Below, piece by piece: positions 1 to 33,092 of a stretch of DNA of 64,000 nt. The translations under genes and the position numbers were made by a program. How positions within the stretch are numbered: the first letter of the stretch is position 1; each line of letters opens with the position of its first letter. The notes beneath the pieces were generated by a model. It made no database searches and had not been told where the DNA came from. It was given only the letters and a program-made list of their open reading frames with translations. Source of the DNA: Scatophagus argus (Eukaryota > Chordata > Actinopteri > Scatophagidae); assembly GCF_020382885.2 (NCBI RefSeq), contig NC_058513.1, positions 16,455,641-16,519,640 on the forward strand, in the 5' to 3' direction.

Positions 1-564
1 CGTCGTGGATATTTAAGAACGTCTTAAGGCGTCATTAGTGTTTCTGTTGTTGTGAGAACCACTGAACAAAGTTGAAAGTCAAGTTGAAACTAACTTCAAC
101 CTCAACTGGGTGCAGCAGCAGCAAAATCCAACTTGCATATTCATGCTTATTATTAGCAACAAAAATGGCAATGATATTTCAGTCACTATGTTTCTGCATA
201 ATGAGTACTTTTACTTTTGATACTTTCAAAAGTATCAGTACGTTCAGTACATTTTGCTTTTATCTGAGTAGGATTTTAAATGAAGGTCTTCTTGTTTTGT
301 GTGTTTACATTGTCATTGGTGCTTTTATGTAAGTGACATGTCTGAGTACATCTTCTACAACTGACTTTGACACAAATTTGAGTATTAGCAATACCTTCAG
401 TACAGTATTCCCCCTCAGGTAGAAGAATGTTTGTTCTGCAGGTGTTTGTTTTGTTTTTAATTAACTTCTCTGAACTCCATTTCCACCTCCAGACAACAGC
501 ATCTAGTTTGCTTTGTGGATCATTTCTGTCTTACTGGTACACGTTTTTTTCTTTCTCTGCACAG
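1..564. other. left-edge sequence, no gene seen
   Basis: No convincing coding exon is visible. A pyrimidine-rich tract followed by acag ends at 564 and looks like a splice acceptor, so this stretch is most simply the end of an intron in the 5' untranslated part of sema4g. The first noncoding exon and promoter would then lie outside the window. Short open frames here show no recognisable protein features. Confidence 0.4.
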
Positions 565-708
565 ACTGTGTGTGTGTTGTCAAGTGGAGGACAATCAGAG
601 AGTCTACAACTGCTTGCTGCTGGGCCTGAAGGTTTCTCTCACTCAGATTTTGGGTGTTAGACAAATTGCAACCGAGGTCGTGCTTGGACTGAGGTCTGTG
701 TGTCAAAC

Positions 709-23901
<23,193 letters not shown>

Positions 23902-24276
23902 GAAGGACTTCTCAGTCTTTGTCCCACAGTTATTTATTTTTACCCCAATGGTGACCCGTAGATGTGGGGAAACTGACTGTTGTATCAAATGCTGCTGTTA
24001 TTTACCCAGTGTCAGAGTACCTGCAGGCCGTGTCCTAACCTGATCTGAAATGTGCAGCCTCCTGTGTCTGCCCTGACAAATAGCCCATTATTTCACCTCA
24101 ACAATGGACCACACTAACCTGAGACTGCTATTCAAAAAGTGGAGCTGTGAAAAAAAATTGCCCCATACACTGCACTATTACAAATGACAATGAGTAGGGA
24201 GCACAATGATGCTACCTCAGTGTCGGCTCTCTAGGGAAAGATGGTGGTCAGACGACACAAAAAGGCGAAATGAGTA

Positions 24277-24282
24277 AATAAA
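24277..24282 (+). promoter_or_regulatory. sema4g: candidate proximal poly(A) signal of sema4g
   Basis: AATAAA about 375 bases after the sema4g stop codon, the first canonical hexamer downstream. It would give a short 3'UTR. Confidence 0.4.
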
Positions 24283-24377
24283 TTTTTTAAAATCTGACAA
24301 GGAGGCGATTTTCTGAGACTGTAGAAGTGTTCATGAGGTTTTTAATGCCATGTCATATTAGCCTCCTGTGGAGCTTA

Positions 24378-24545
24378 AAGTAATACTCCACCCAAAATCC
24401 GAGCTGAACCCCCTCAACTCTCTTTCTACAAATGCACTCATCTACCAAACTAAAGGACTATTTATCAGTTTAAACAAGTTCCAAGGATATGCAAGTATCC
24501 AGCAAGCATGGGAAGAAGACTGAGCTGCAAGACTGGTTCAGCAAA
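24378..24545. repeat. possible teleost interspersed repeat
   Basis: Begins with AGTAATACTCCACCCAAAAT, resembling the opening of a dispersed fish repeat. A related-looking stretch (GTTCAGCCAAAGTAGAGTAT near 5350) lies in sema4g intron 1. Family not assigned. Confidence 0.35.
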
Positions 24546-24574
24546 TGTCATTTTTAACAATGAAAACTTTGTCC

Positions 24575-24665
24575 AGATCGAGGCTGCAACTAATGGTTGT
24601 TCTCATGATTAATCTTTGGCACTTTTGCTTCATAAATGATGATTAATCAACTAACTGTCATGAAT
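24575..24665. repeat. short 'GGCTGCAACTAA' dispersed repeat fragment
   Basis: Contains GGCTGCAACTAATGG and several ATTAATC words, as in the longer copy at 62035-62290. This style of sequence is dispersed in teleost genomes; likely a truncated copy. Confidence 0.45.
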
Positions 24666-25374
24666 TCATTCTGACTGCAAGCCTCTGTTCTCCATGAAGC
24701 AGAAATACAGTCGTTTTACAGCCACCCTTCAAGCCCACAGGAGTTGTCTGCTTGAAACTATAGACCTTGTGTTGAGAATCATTTTAAGGGTTCTGTTACA
24801 GTGTAAGACAAATCATACATTTGAGTTTATTTAAACCACTCTCCATTTTCCTCTGTTCTCATGTTGCAGCCGTTGGTAGCAATTTGTTGTGTCGTTGCTG
24901 GTGGAAACACTTGTGGCAAACTGTGAAACAATTTGGATTTCTTTTCTTGGTGTCTTTCTGTTTTTAGCATCTGTGTGAGAAAAGACATGCAGCTGTAGGA
25001 CAGTAGCTTATTAAAGAGCAGTGCCAGTGCCAGCTATGTCAAAGAGGGATTAAAACACCAGATTATTTCAAAATGATGTTACAAAGAGGCAAAATGCTCT
25101 TCATCAGGTTTGTGTTTGTCCTCCGCTGTGAAAGAGTCGCTGGTGGCGAGTCGCCAAATCGCACTGGAGAAGACCTTCACATGTGCAACCCACAAAGGTG
25201 TCCTCTGTGTTTACCTGACATCAGAGCAATGCCAAAACAACAAGAGCTGCACAGCCCACAGTATTTCCTTGGCAGGGTGAACAGTGCTATGATTAAATAG
25301 CACATGTATAACTTAGAGGGAAGTGACTGAAATGAATCTCTGAGTGGTTTGTAAACGTGTCACGGCCGGTGGAA

Positions 25375-25380
25375 AATAAA
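25375..25380 (+). promoter_or_regulatory. sema4g: candidate intermediate poly(A) signal of sema4g
   Basis: AATAAA about 1.5 kb after the sema4g stop codon, followed by T-rich sequence. Confidence 0.3.
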
Positions 25381-25807
25381 GATCTGTCTTTATTGCAAAG
25401 TGTTGAATCAGCTTTGTAGCAGTGACTCAGTGGCAGCCCTCTGTGGCGACTCGACTGTGCATTTGTCAGAGTCGCTGACAGTAACAGCAGCACTTGGCTC
25501 CCCTCCGCAGAGAGAGGAGGGGGGCTTCTTGTCCGTTTGCATAGGGCGCTGTCGTCTCTGCAGGTAGAAGCAGACAGGAAACATTTGACCTGAGTGTCCT
25601 GGTTAGCCATGCAGGGAACAGATGATGATGCGACAAGGCAGGAGCTGTTTTGCACTTGCAGGTCTTCTTGTCTGCCTTGTAAAACACTTTATTCTGAACT
25701 TGTTTTGGTTGAGAGTATAGTCCAGACGATGCACTTTATGGAGACTGATAAATGCCCAAATCTGGATGGAAGAAATTCAGTCTGACTTAAGGCCTCAGTA
25801 TGATTCA

Positions 25808-25813
25808 AATAAA
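25808..25813 (+). promoter_or_regulatory. sema4g: candidate distal poly(A) signal of sema4g
   Basis: AATAAA followed within 20 bases by a repeated TGCT/TT-rich tract resembling a downstream cleavage element. This would give a 3'UTR of about 1.9 kb. Confidence 0.35.
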
Positions 25814-26164
25814 GCATTTATGTGCTTGCTTGCTTGCTTATGAGGTTCTTTTTTAAATCTTTGCACAGCAAATTTAGTCACATTTTGTATGTACATCTGA
25901 GCGTAACGCCATGAGTATTGTTGAGGAGAGATGGCCCAAAACTGTGTCCACAGTCACAGGGAATGTTGGCAGGCATTTTGGCCATCAGGAACAGGTTTAA
26001 CACCTTTAGACAGATGATTATAAGCATACTGAAAATTTAAAAACTGTGCAGTCCTACATTATTTCAAAACATCAGACAGATTTTATTATAAATAGATTTT
26101 TTTTGATGGAAGAAATCTTTTTAATGTATGTTATCAATCATTTCATTAGATGCCATAAAAACAG

Positions 26165-26515
26165 TAGATTGGGTTGAGTGGGCTTACTCAGAGTTCGGAC
26201 CAGGAAAATATTTTTAGAACTTGGCTAGAGCTGTTGTGTTTCTTGTGTGGCTCCAATAAAAATATTTCTAAATATTTTCCTATTGACTGTGGCACAAGCC
26301 AGGGACTTTTGCTGTCCTTATGAATGAATCCAAACATGGATATTATTTGGGGGGGAGCTGGACAGAAAATCTCACTGTATGCAGATGACCTGCTCTTATA
26401 CATTTCACATCCTATCGGACCAATATCGCATGTACTTGACATACTTTCACATTTGTGGGGAATATCCGACTATAAATTATCTGTCGGTTAGTGCTGAAAA
26501 AGTGTTTAATTTTGC
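26165..26515 (+). mobile_element. decayed LINE (L1-like) reverse transcriptase fragment
   Basis: Plus-strand translation gives VEWAYSEFGPGKYF, resembling the FDRVEW..FG region of L1-type reverse transcriptases. After frame breaks and stops it gives KISLYADDLLLYISHP and then LDILSHLWGISDYKLS. YADD is the catalytic core motif of reverse transcriptases. The segment between the two motifs is shortened and disrupted, so the element is dead. The L1-like assignment follows from the residues around YADD and is not certain. Confidence 0.75.
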
Positions 26516-27221
26516 CTGGCCACTGGACCTGAAATGTGTGTCCTGGACAGCCATGCAGAGAACAGATGACAAAACAATTGGACGTGTTGGCAGAAGCTGT
26601 GTATGTATCGCATGTGTTCCAGCTTTCCTTCTCGTCAGCCTTTTTCGTCCTCTCGCTTGTTTTCATCCTCATCTTCATTCCTCCCCTCTCTCGCTCCCTG
26701 CTGCCTACTTTGTTTTCCCGTCTCATCACCTCTGCATGACAGTATCATCTATTACTCTCTCTGCTCACACTCACACTCTCTCAAGGACCCTGCTGAGTTT
26801 ACAAACAGCCATGATGGTCCCCCTCTAACCAATTAGAAGCAGTTTTCAAAGGGTCCTGGAGTTTGTGTTTGTGAAAGCATCAGAAAACAACTGAATTTTC
26901 TACATTAGCTTATAAACACAATATATTTCTAGCTGATGTTATGATTTGTGGCAGCTTAGATATGAATCTATGTCCCTAAATTATAATGTAGAAAAAGTGC
27001 TCAGAAAGATTTAAAGATATTGTTTTCTGATCTGTGCTGACAAATCATGTGCAAATCATGTGAACATTTCATTTTATTTAACTCATAATTGAGAGGAAAT
27101 GTTTGAAATGTTTGTATCAAGTTCAGCATGTCACTGTATGTATGTATTATATGGAAGCTTCCAGAATCAAGTTCTGTCACCATCCTGAACAAGTTAAAAG
27201 CTTCATCTGAATCTGAATCAC

Positions 27222-27246
27222 CGCTGCTGCTGCTGCTGCTGCTGCT
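27222..27246 (+). repeat. (CTG)n trinucleotide repeat
   Basis: About eight CTG units in noncoding sequence between sema4g and mrpl43. Confidence 0.9.
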
Positions 27247-29127
27247 TCACTCTCACTTAAAGACAATCTGCGCTCAGTAAACGCTGGCTCTGCACTCTAT
27301 ATTGTACCATGGACTTTAGGTAAAAATAGCTTATGTTTTGGCTACCAGTTTTACATTCACATTGTTTGTGCACGCAGTTCCACAGTGAAGCACTTGTTTT
27401 TGCTAATTCAGTGACTTTAATTACATCTAGTTGTGTCAGTATGCAGGATATTTTATGTTGATAATTTCTCAAGGTACTGGCCAAGGAAACTGGTTCGAAG
27501 AGATAATTTGCACAAGTACTTTGTTAAAAGTCATGTAGTATACTTGTAAGCTGTGACACCTTCCATTAAGCTGGTTCTGTAGTATTTTCTGTATGAACTT
27601 TGTGGTTCTCTCAGAATATAACTGACTGAATTGTCATCTTTGCATCTTGTAAGATATTTTTAACACCTGAGCTGTTTACACACAGGACTCTTTAAAAAAA
27701 ATTGTCTCTCATGTCTTATTTATTTGAGTTCATTAAATTTCCACTTGCTTTTGTGCAGATAAAAAGTAATTTGCATTATCTTCAGTTTTGGGGAGGAAAA
27801 AAAAAATGTCAACAACCCTGAGGGGGAGTCAGGAAATTACATGCAAAACATGTTCACACCAAATCCTTTTGTCAAGACGCTGGCCATTTTTAGCTTGTGG
27901 CAAACATTAAGGCCACTGTCCTCCACTGGGAATGGAGCCCACATGATCCCATACTCATTTTCATACATACATGACCCTGACAGAGCAAAGGAATAGCTTA
28001 AGCATAAGGGTAGGGGTGGTGTAAAATGACCATTTTCAGAGCAGCGTTCAAGGCAGTAACTTAGCAACAGTTTCTTTATTTAGAGCCTTTAATGTCCTCG
28101 TGTGGGTCTAGCTGTGCCAGATCCCATTGGGGAGAGCGGGTGTGATGACAGCACAGTGGCTCTGATATCTGCATTTGGTGCCACAGATAAATTAAAATGC
28201 AGGAAGTGAGCATGAGACAACAGAAAACATTTTCGCATCACCAGCCATTAACGCCTCGATTCCACACTTTTATTAAAACCAGGCTAAAGCAACCACTCTG
28301 TCCCTCATGAATTTGTTTAATTTTACCCACAGTTTACAGATCGTTTAAATTCAGCCACTTTTATGGGCTAAGCGATTAAAAGCAGCTTATATGGCTGAGG
28401 ATAATTTAAAGCGAGAGGGCGGCCGCATTCTGCTCAAAAATACAGCACAAGAGTGGATATTTGGTGGCAAACGAGTGGAATCAGCATCCGTGTCCCGCCG
28501 CAGAGGTCGACTCCACCGTCTCTCGCTCATCATCATCCTCTGCAGTCATCTCACGCTCTTTTTCTACATAAATTTTCACATTTAGCCATTTACCATTTCC
28601 TGTGAGCAGAGTGATATGTATGACTGGTATCCATCAATCCACAGAAACAAGCAATCTGACCCTTGGGCATCTTTCATGTATTCTGCTTATTTGTATTCAT
28701 CTGATTACAACTTTTGTTGAGAAGAACACTGGGGTCACCGGCGGAGAAAAACCAGGGTCAACCAGCATGCCTTTTGCTGTCAAAAAATGATGAATTCAGG
28801 GTGAGAAGTGCAAAGAAAGCAGTCAGTTGTTTTGCCAACATCTGCCTTGTTGAATATGAACAAATCACCCACTGGCAGAGTGTTAGTCTTCTTTTAACAG
28901 GCGATACAGAGGACAGCTCAGTGCGGAAGGTCAAGGCTCGCCCCTGAAGCTACCACATCAACCATCTGTCACGTTCATTTCAGCTCATTTAAAGTTAAAC
29001 AGCGAAGAACCTCCAAACAGTATGAAACTGTAGAAACGTGTACATTCCTCTTGTCATGCAAATAAAAAAAAGGTATACAGCTGACATGCGTCTTTACATG
29101 TGAAGTAATTTGACTGCGGTTAAATCA

Positions 29128-29335
29128 TCCATCCATCCATTTTCTATACCACTTATCCGTCAGGGTCACGGGGGAGCTGGAGCCTATCCCAGCTGACTAC
29201 GGGCGAGAGGCGGGGGAAACCCTGGACTGGTCGCCAGTCAGTCACAGGGCCAACACACAAAGAACATGCAAACTCCAGAGCGGGATTCGAACCTGGAACC
29301 CTCTTGCTATGAGGCGACAGTGCTAACCACAGTCG
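29128..29335. repeat. CATCCATT-type teleost dispersed repeat
   Basis: Contains tandem CATC units, TTTCTATACCACTTATCC, GGGGGAGCTGGAGCCTATCC, CAGCTGACTACGGGCGAGAG, then AACATGCAAACTCCAGAG and a GAGGCGACAGTGCTAACCAC end. This module order recurs in many fish genomes as a retroelement-related repeat. The middle portion seems deleted relative to longer copies. It includes a stretch resembling a tRNA B box on the minus strand, which belongs to the repeat. Confidence 0.8.
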
Positions 29336-29463
29336 AACTTAATGATGCAGACGGCACCACTGCAGTCACGTTTGCTTTGCTGCTGTACTTCTGACAAGCT
29401 GTTCAAACACAGAAGAAAAATCTAAATTTAAACACAAATGCCTGCATTTGCACAATCTTTTCT

Positions 29464-29469
29464 TTTATT
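29464..29469 (-). promoter_or_regulatory. mrpl43: candidate poly(A) signal of mrpl43
   Basis: AATAAA on the minus strand (plus-strand TTTATT), about 430 bases beyond the mrpl43 stop codon; the nearest canonical hexamer noticed downstream. Confidence 0.45.
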
Positions 29470-29896
29470 CTGTACAAAGTTTCATCTACTCCGAAGTGTT
29501 TTAGTTTTTACACAAATCATCAGTTTACCTTGAGATGAAAAACATGCATCTGCTTTTTAATGTCAGCTGACAAGCCCCTGGTGGATTCACGTAGAGTCTA
29601 TTCAAATGTGGCATTCAGAGTTGGCGCTGTGTGCACTTTGCTGCTGCACAGCTGAAGTGACTTTGCTGCCACAACGAGACAAAAGGGCACAGCAACACAT
29701 ATTCAGTGGATAGTGGGGTCTTCTGCAGAATTATCCAACAAATGCATTGCGACTGCTGTAAACATGAGAGCTGCTTTAGTTGTGACTGAATTTGGATTGT
29801 AGACACTTGAGCAGATTCAAAAAGAAGAACACATCTTGCAAGAGTAGTCAGAAATGGAGCACTCATTGAGCCTAACTTTTCAACTTTGGTTAGTCC

Positions 29897-30114
29897 TTAT
29901 TTAGCTTCCTGTTTCTGCGGTCTGATGGGGCCGATAGACGGGGGCCGGTTGGTGAACGGGTGCCACTGGCCCTGGATACTGGGGCTGTCTGTGTGGAAGG
30001 GCTTGCGGATGCGGATGACGTCCAGGCCAGACTGATTGGTCAGCTTGGTCATGAGCTCTGAAATCTGCAAAGACGTTTTGTTTGTGACGACTTCTTCCCT
30101 CACGCTTCCGTTTA
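29897..30114 (-). other. mrpl43: mrpl43 coding exon 3
   Basis: Encodes [20 protein letters not shown], then [20 protein letters not shown] and [14 protein letters not shown], ending KQEAK with TAA at 29899-29897. Acceptor ccctgcag. The joined codon across the intron restores the conserved AEYLNG motif. Confidence 0.97.
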
Positions 30115-31743
30115 CTGCAGGGAGGAAAAAGAGGAAATGAATCAGCGTGACTGACTTGTGTGCAGCCTTTTCTTGCTGACCAACCTGCCTATTGTGAAAT
30201 GAAACAGTGTGAACAAGAACAAATGATTCTGGGCGAGACTCAAACGTCAAATGAAACTGCCAGTGGGACGTCACATCTACCTGAATAGAGGTCTCAGAAA
30301 AACCTGTTTTACACTGCCCCCTACAGTATCTAGGAGTAATAACATATATAACAGCGTTGCTGTTGTGCTGCAGTTCTCTGTTTCCTATTGTCATATGGTT
30401 TGATTTCTTTTGAACTTTAAGTATGGTTAATTTTCAAAAAAAAAATAAAGCTTGTAGGTTTCTCCGCTGACACGTGGTTTTGCCGTCTTTAGTCTCCAGT
30501 AGAGCCTTTGTTGTTAGAGAGGCCCTAACATTTTCACATTTAGTGCAGAATCTTTCCACAGACTTCACCAAAAGGGCTGATTACATGCCTGAACCTGAAC
30601 TTTTGTGTATGATTTTATACAAGCAGCATTTTGATGTTTTAACTTTTGATAAAACAATTTGCCTCAGAAGACTGCTTTGAGTTGCTTTATTGTTTGTTTT
30701 AATGTGTGTACCACGACTCTCTGGAGGGCAGCTTTGGCACTAAGCGGAATATACTAGTGAAATGAAACAAGTATTCTAACTAATTTGTTCACTAAACAGG
30801 CCATAAATAATTTTTTGTGTAAAACAATAAACTTGAATGATGTGATTCTGAACACCTGTCTAATCTGGTCCTAATTATAAGGAAAACCGAGTCAGGGGTC
30901 TACAGGCCAGCATAATAAACATTAGCATATACATAACACACGTAACATCCCATCAAAACACAAAGCCATGGATACTTACAGTATTCTGCAACTATTTTGG
31001 GTATCCTGCCTGACTGAGGAGACACATACACAACAGTTGAAGGGTTCTTCTTGGCATAATCCACCACCCCCTCTTCAATAAACTCCCTGAAAAAGAAGGG
31101 AGGAAAGCTGGGGTCAAAATGCTTTTTGATGTGGAGGTCGTGCAGGAAGACTGTGGATCTGGTCTGCATCACTTTTAAATCGAATCAGTTCCCAGTGTCC
31201 AACATCAACAACGATCAGATGATGTGATGATTACTTACGTTACTGGCCATGATGTAATGCCGTACATTCATTCAAGCGAAAGCAGTTTTGAGGTATCTGT
31301 ACTTTACCTGAGTATTTTCAGCCTCTGGACATTTCAAATACACTATATTTCAAACTAAAATACTGCCATTGTTTCTGTACCAATAACTGTATGCTAACTA
31401 ACTAACCTTGACTTGTAACTTGTGAACTGTGAACATGTTTTTATTAACGTAAAGTAATGTTAACACTACAACAGAATCTTAGCATATTTCTTTGCTGTCG
31501 ACAGAGAGGAAAACGGTTATTGAGTCCTTTTGTCACCTACTCAGCATCCATACTACACACATTACCACTGATATAAGTACACTGTTTGTGTTTGTTTGTT
31601 TGTTTTTTTTACCTGACTCCCAACGAGCTCTGTGCCTTTTTGGAGAAAATGAGGGAGATCCGCTTAAGCTGGCAGACGTACCGGCCGACACCGTTCTGAA
31701 GAACGCTTTGAAGGAAGCGACTCGGCGTCCCCCTGGATGTCAT
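29897..31743 (-). CDS. mrpl43: mitochondrial large ribosomal subunit protein mL43 (mrpl43), 3 coding exons, 151 aa
   Basis: Structural protein of the large mitoribosomal subunit in the matrix, with the L51/S25/CI-B8 thioredoxin-like fold family domain. Minus-strand coding exons: 31743-31613, 31086-30980, 30114-29897; lengths 131, 107 and 218 nt, joining in phases 2 and 1, 456 nt with stop. The N terminus [20 protein letters not shown] closely resembles human [20 protein letters not shown]. Other shared segments are [28 protein letters not shown] and [12 protein letters not shown]. The length fits the shorter human isoform (about 159 aa); the long human C-terminal extension is absent. The gene is head-to-head with twnk and tail-to-tail with sema4g, as in mammals. 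No oddities or frame breaks were seen. Confidence 0.97.
30980..31086 (-). other. mrpl43: mrpl43 coding exon 2
   Basis: Encodes [36 protein letters not shown]; resembles the human [20 protein letters not shown] segment. Acceptor ttttcag, donor gtaagt; leaves in phase 1. Confidence 0.97.
31613..31743 (-). other. mrpl43: mrpl43 coding exon 1
   Basis: Starts at the ATG reading 31743 to 31741 and ends in VR with donor gtaaaa (intron begins at 31612). Encodes [43 protein letters not shown]; basic and suited to a mitochondrial protein. Leaves in phase 2. Confidence 0.96.
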
Positions 31744-32431
31744 CGTTAAACCGCCGATCAACGATTATATTATTTAAGTTAGATATCGTAAAAACCTCCC
31801 GACAAATCAGCCCGCTAACCACGTAAAACAGCAACAACGAGCACAGAGGACAACTTGACGGGCATGTACACAGCGCGGTCCGTCGAGGAGAGGCTCCGGA
31901 GTGAAACCTAAAATCGATACGATATTTAAAGTAAATACAAATTCATTATCACACTTATTCCATCGGGAAATTCAAATTCTGAGTGTGAGTTTAATTTAGT
32001 AAAATTCAATTGAGGGGTTTAAAATGTTTGAAATGTAAAATTGTAAAATGTAGCATGACAATTTTCCGTATGTTCCACACGGACTTGTTTCGACAGCACA
32101 CACAATAGCCCGGGATTGAGCTTGAGTGAGCATGGGGGGAAATGAAGTCAAGCAACGGAGCCAGTAAACTGGATTTCGAGTGTGTTTCTTCTTTTATAAA
32201 ACTTAAATTATTTGTAGTTGAGGTTTTCACACATAAATAATTTTTTTGTGTATAGCCGACGTGGGCTAATAGAAAATAACTTACGTGCGTCACTGTCTGT
32301 CGTTTCTTTGAGTAACGTTAGCATAGGTCACCCACGACGTGTCTTTGTGATATTGCTGTGACTTGTTTTAGGCTAATGTTTCTTTTTATTTTCATGACTA
32401 ATGTTTCTTCTTGTGTTCATGTCTGTTGCAG
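31744..32431. promoter_or_regulatory. candidate bidirectional mrpl43/twnk promoter region
   Basis: Only 713 bases separate the two divergent start codons (31743 minus, 32457 plus), and twnk has an acceptor ending at 32431, so both 5' leaders and their control elements must fit here. The segment next to mrpl43 (about 31800-31910) has more CpG dinucleotides than the A/T-rich remainder. No convincing TATA box is placed. Mammalian MRPL43 and TWNK are also head to head; that both fish genes use one promoter is inference. Confidence 0.7.
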
Positions 32432-33092
32432 GTTCAGTGTCCTAACCAGATAACTCATGTGGGGCAGTTTGCTGCCAAATGGAACTACCTGCATCCTGCA
32501 GGTGGCAGCCCAGAAGCTCCTCCACCAAGGACGCTTTCCATCCCTCTGTCTAACCCTTCTCAATCAGAGGCACCTTCACAGGCCTCCTGAGGCCCCATGT
32601 CGTTTACAGCTTCAGGGTAAAGGCTGCTTCCTGCAACAAAGTGTGACCAGGGCTTATACAAAGCATACTAAGTATACTGTAGAGTTTCCTGCCAGCCCCA
32701 TCAGTGTCACAGATATCAAACAGTATCTGCGCACCAAAGACATTAAGTTCCACGATGGCTACAGCTGCCTCCACATCCAGAGCATTTTTGTTGACTCGTC
32801 TGCCAGGAAGGACAGCTTCTCCTTGTTCATCGACAAAACCACCGGACAGTTTCTGTGCAAAGACACGCAGGTGGAAGGGAGCTGGGAGGATCTCCAGGAC
32901 TGCCTGGAGGTGATGCAGAAGGAAGAGCAGGGATTCCTCACCCCCCATGTGCTGCTAGGATATCCAGAGAGTGTGGAGGAGCAGGAGCAGAGGGAGAGAG
33001 AGCTGCGGGAGGTGCAGAGGATCTGGTCCAGCTCTGTGCCCTTCACTGACCTCCCTGAGGATGAGGCTCACTTGATTAAAACCATGTTTCAG
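32432..33092 (+). other. twnk: twnk exon with start codon (leader end + primase-like domain)
   Basis: The acceptor tgttgcag ends at 32431, followed by 25 untranslated bases and the ATG at 32457. The exon encodes the presequence and most of the primase-like N-terminal domain, ending TMFQ before donor gtattg (phase 0). An upstream noncoding exon is implied, but its borders were not resolved. Confidence 0.85.

Larger units (their letters stand above)
23902..29896. other. sema4g 3'UTR and sema4g-mrpl43 convergent interval
   Basis: Six kilobases between two genes that converge tail to tail. The left part must hold the sema4g 3'UTR, whose end is uncertain because several AATAAA hexamers occur. The middle contains a decayed LINE reverse-transcriptase fragment (about 26165-26515) and a short imperfect duplication. 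The right part holds a CATCC-type dispersed repeat (29128-29335) and the end of mrpl43. A stretch at about 28080-28430 looks unique and rich in homeobox-like TTAAT/TAATT words. No coding exon recognised. Confidence 0.7.

Noticed and set aside
29285..29312. tRNA B-box-like sequence (minus strand GGTTCGAATCC)
   Set aside because: It sits inside the CATCC-type dispersed repeat and no A box or cloverleaf can be drawn around it.
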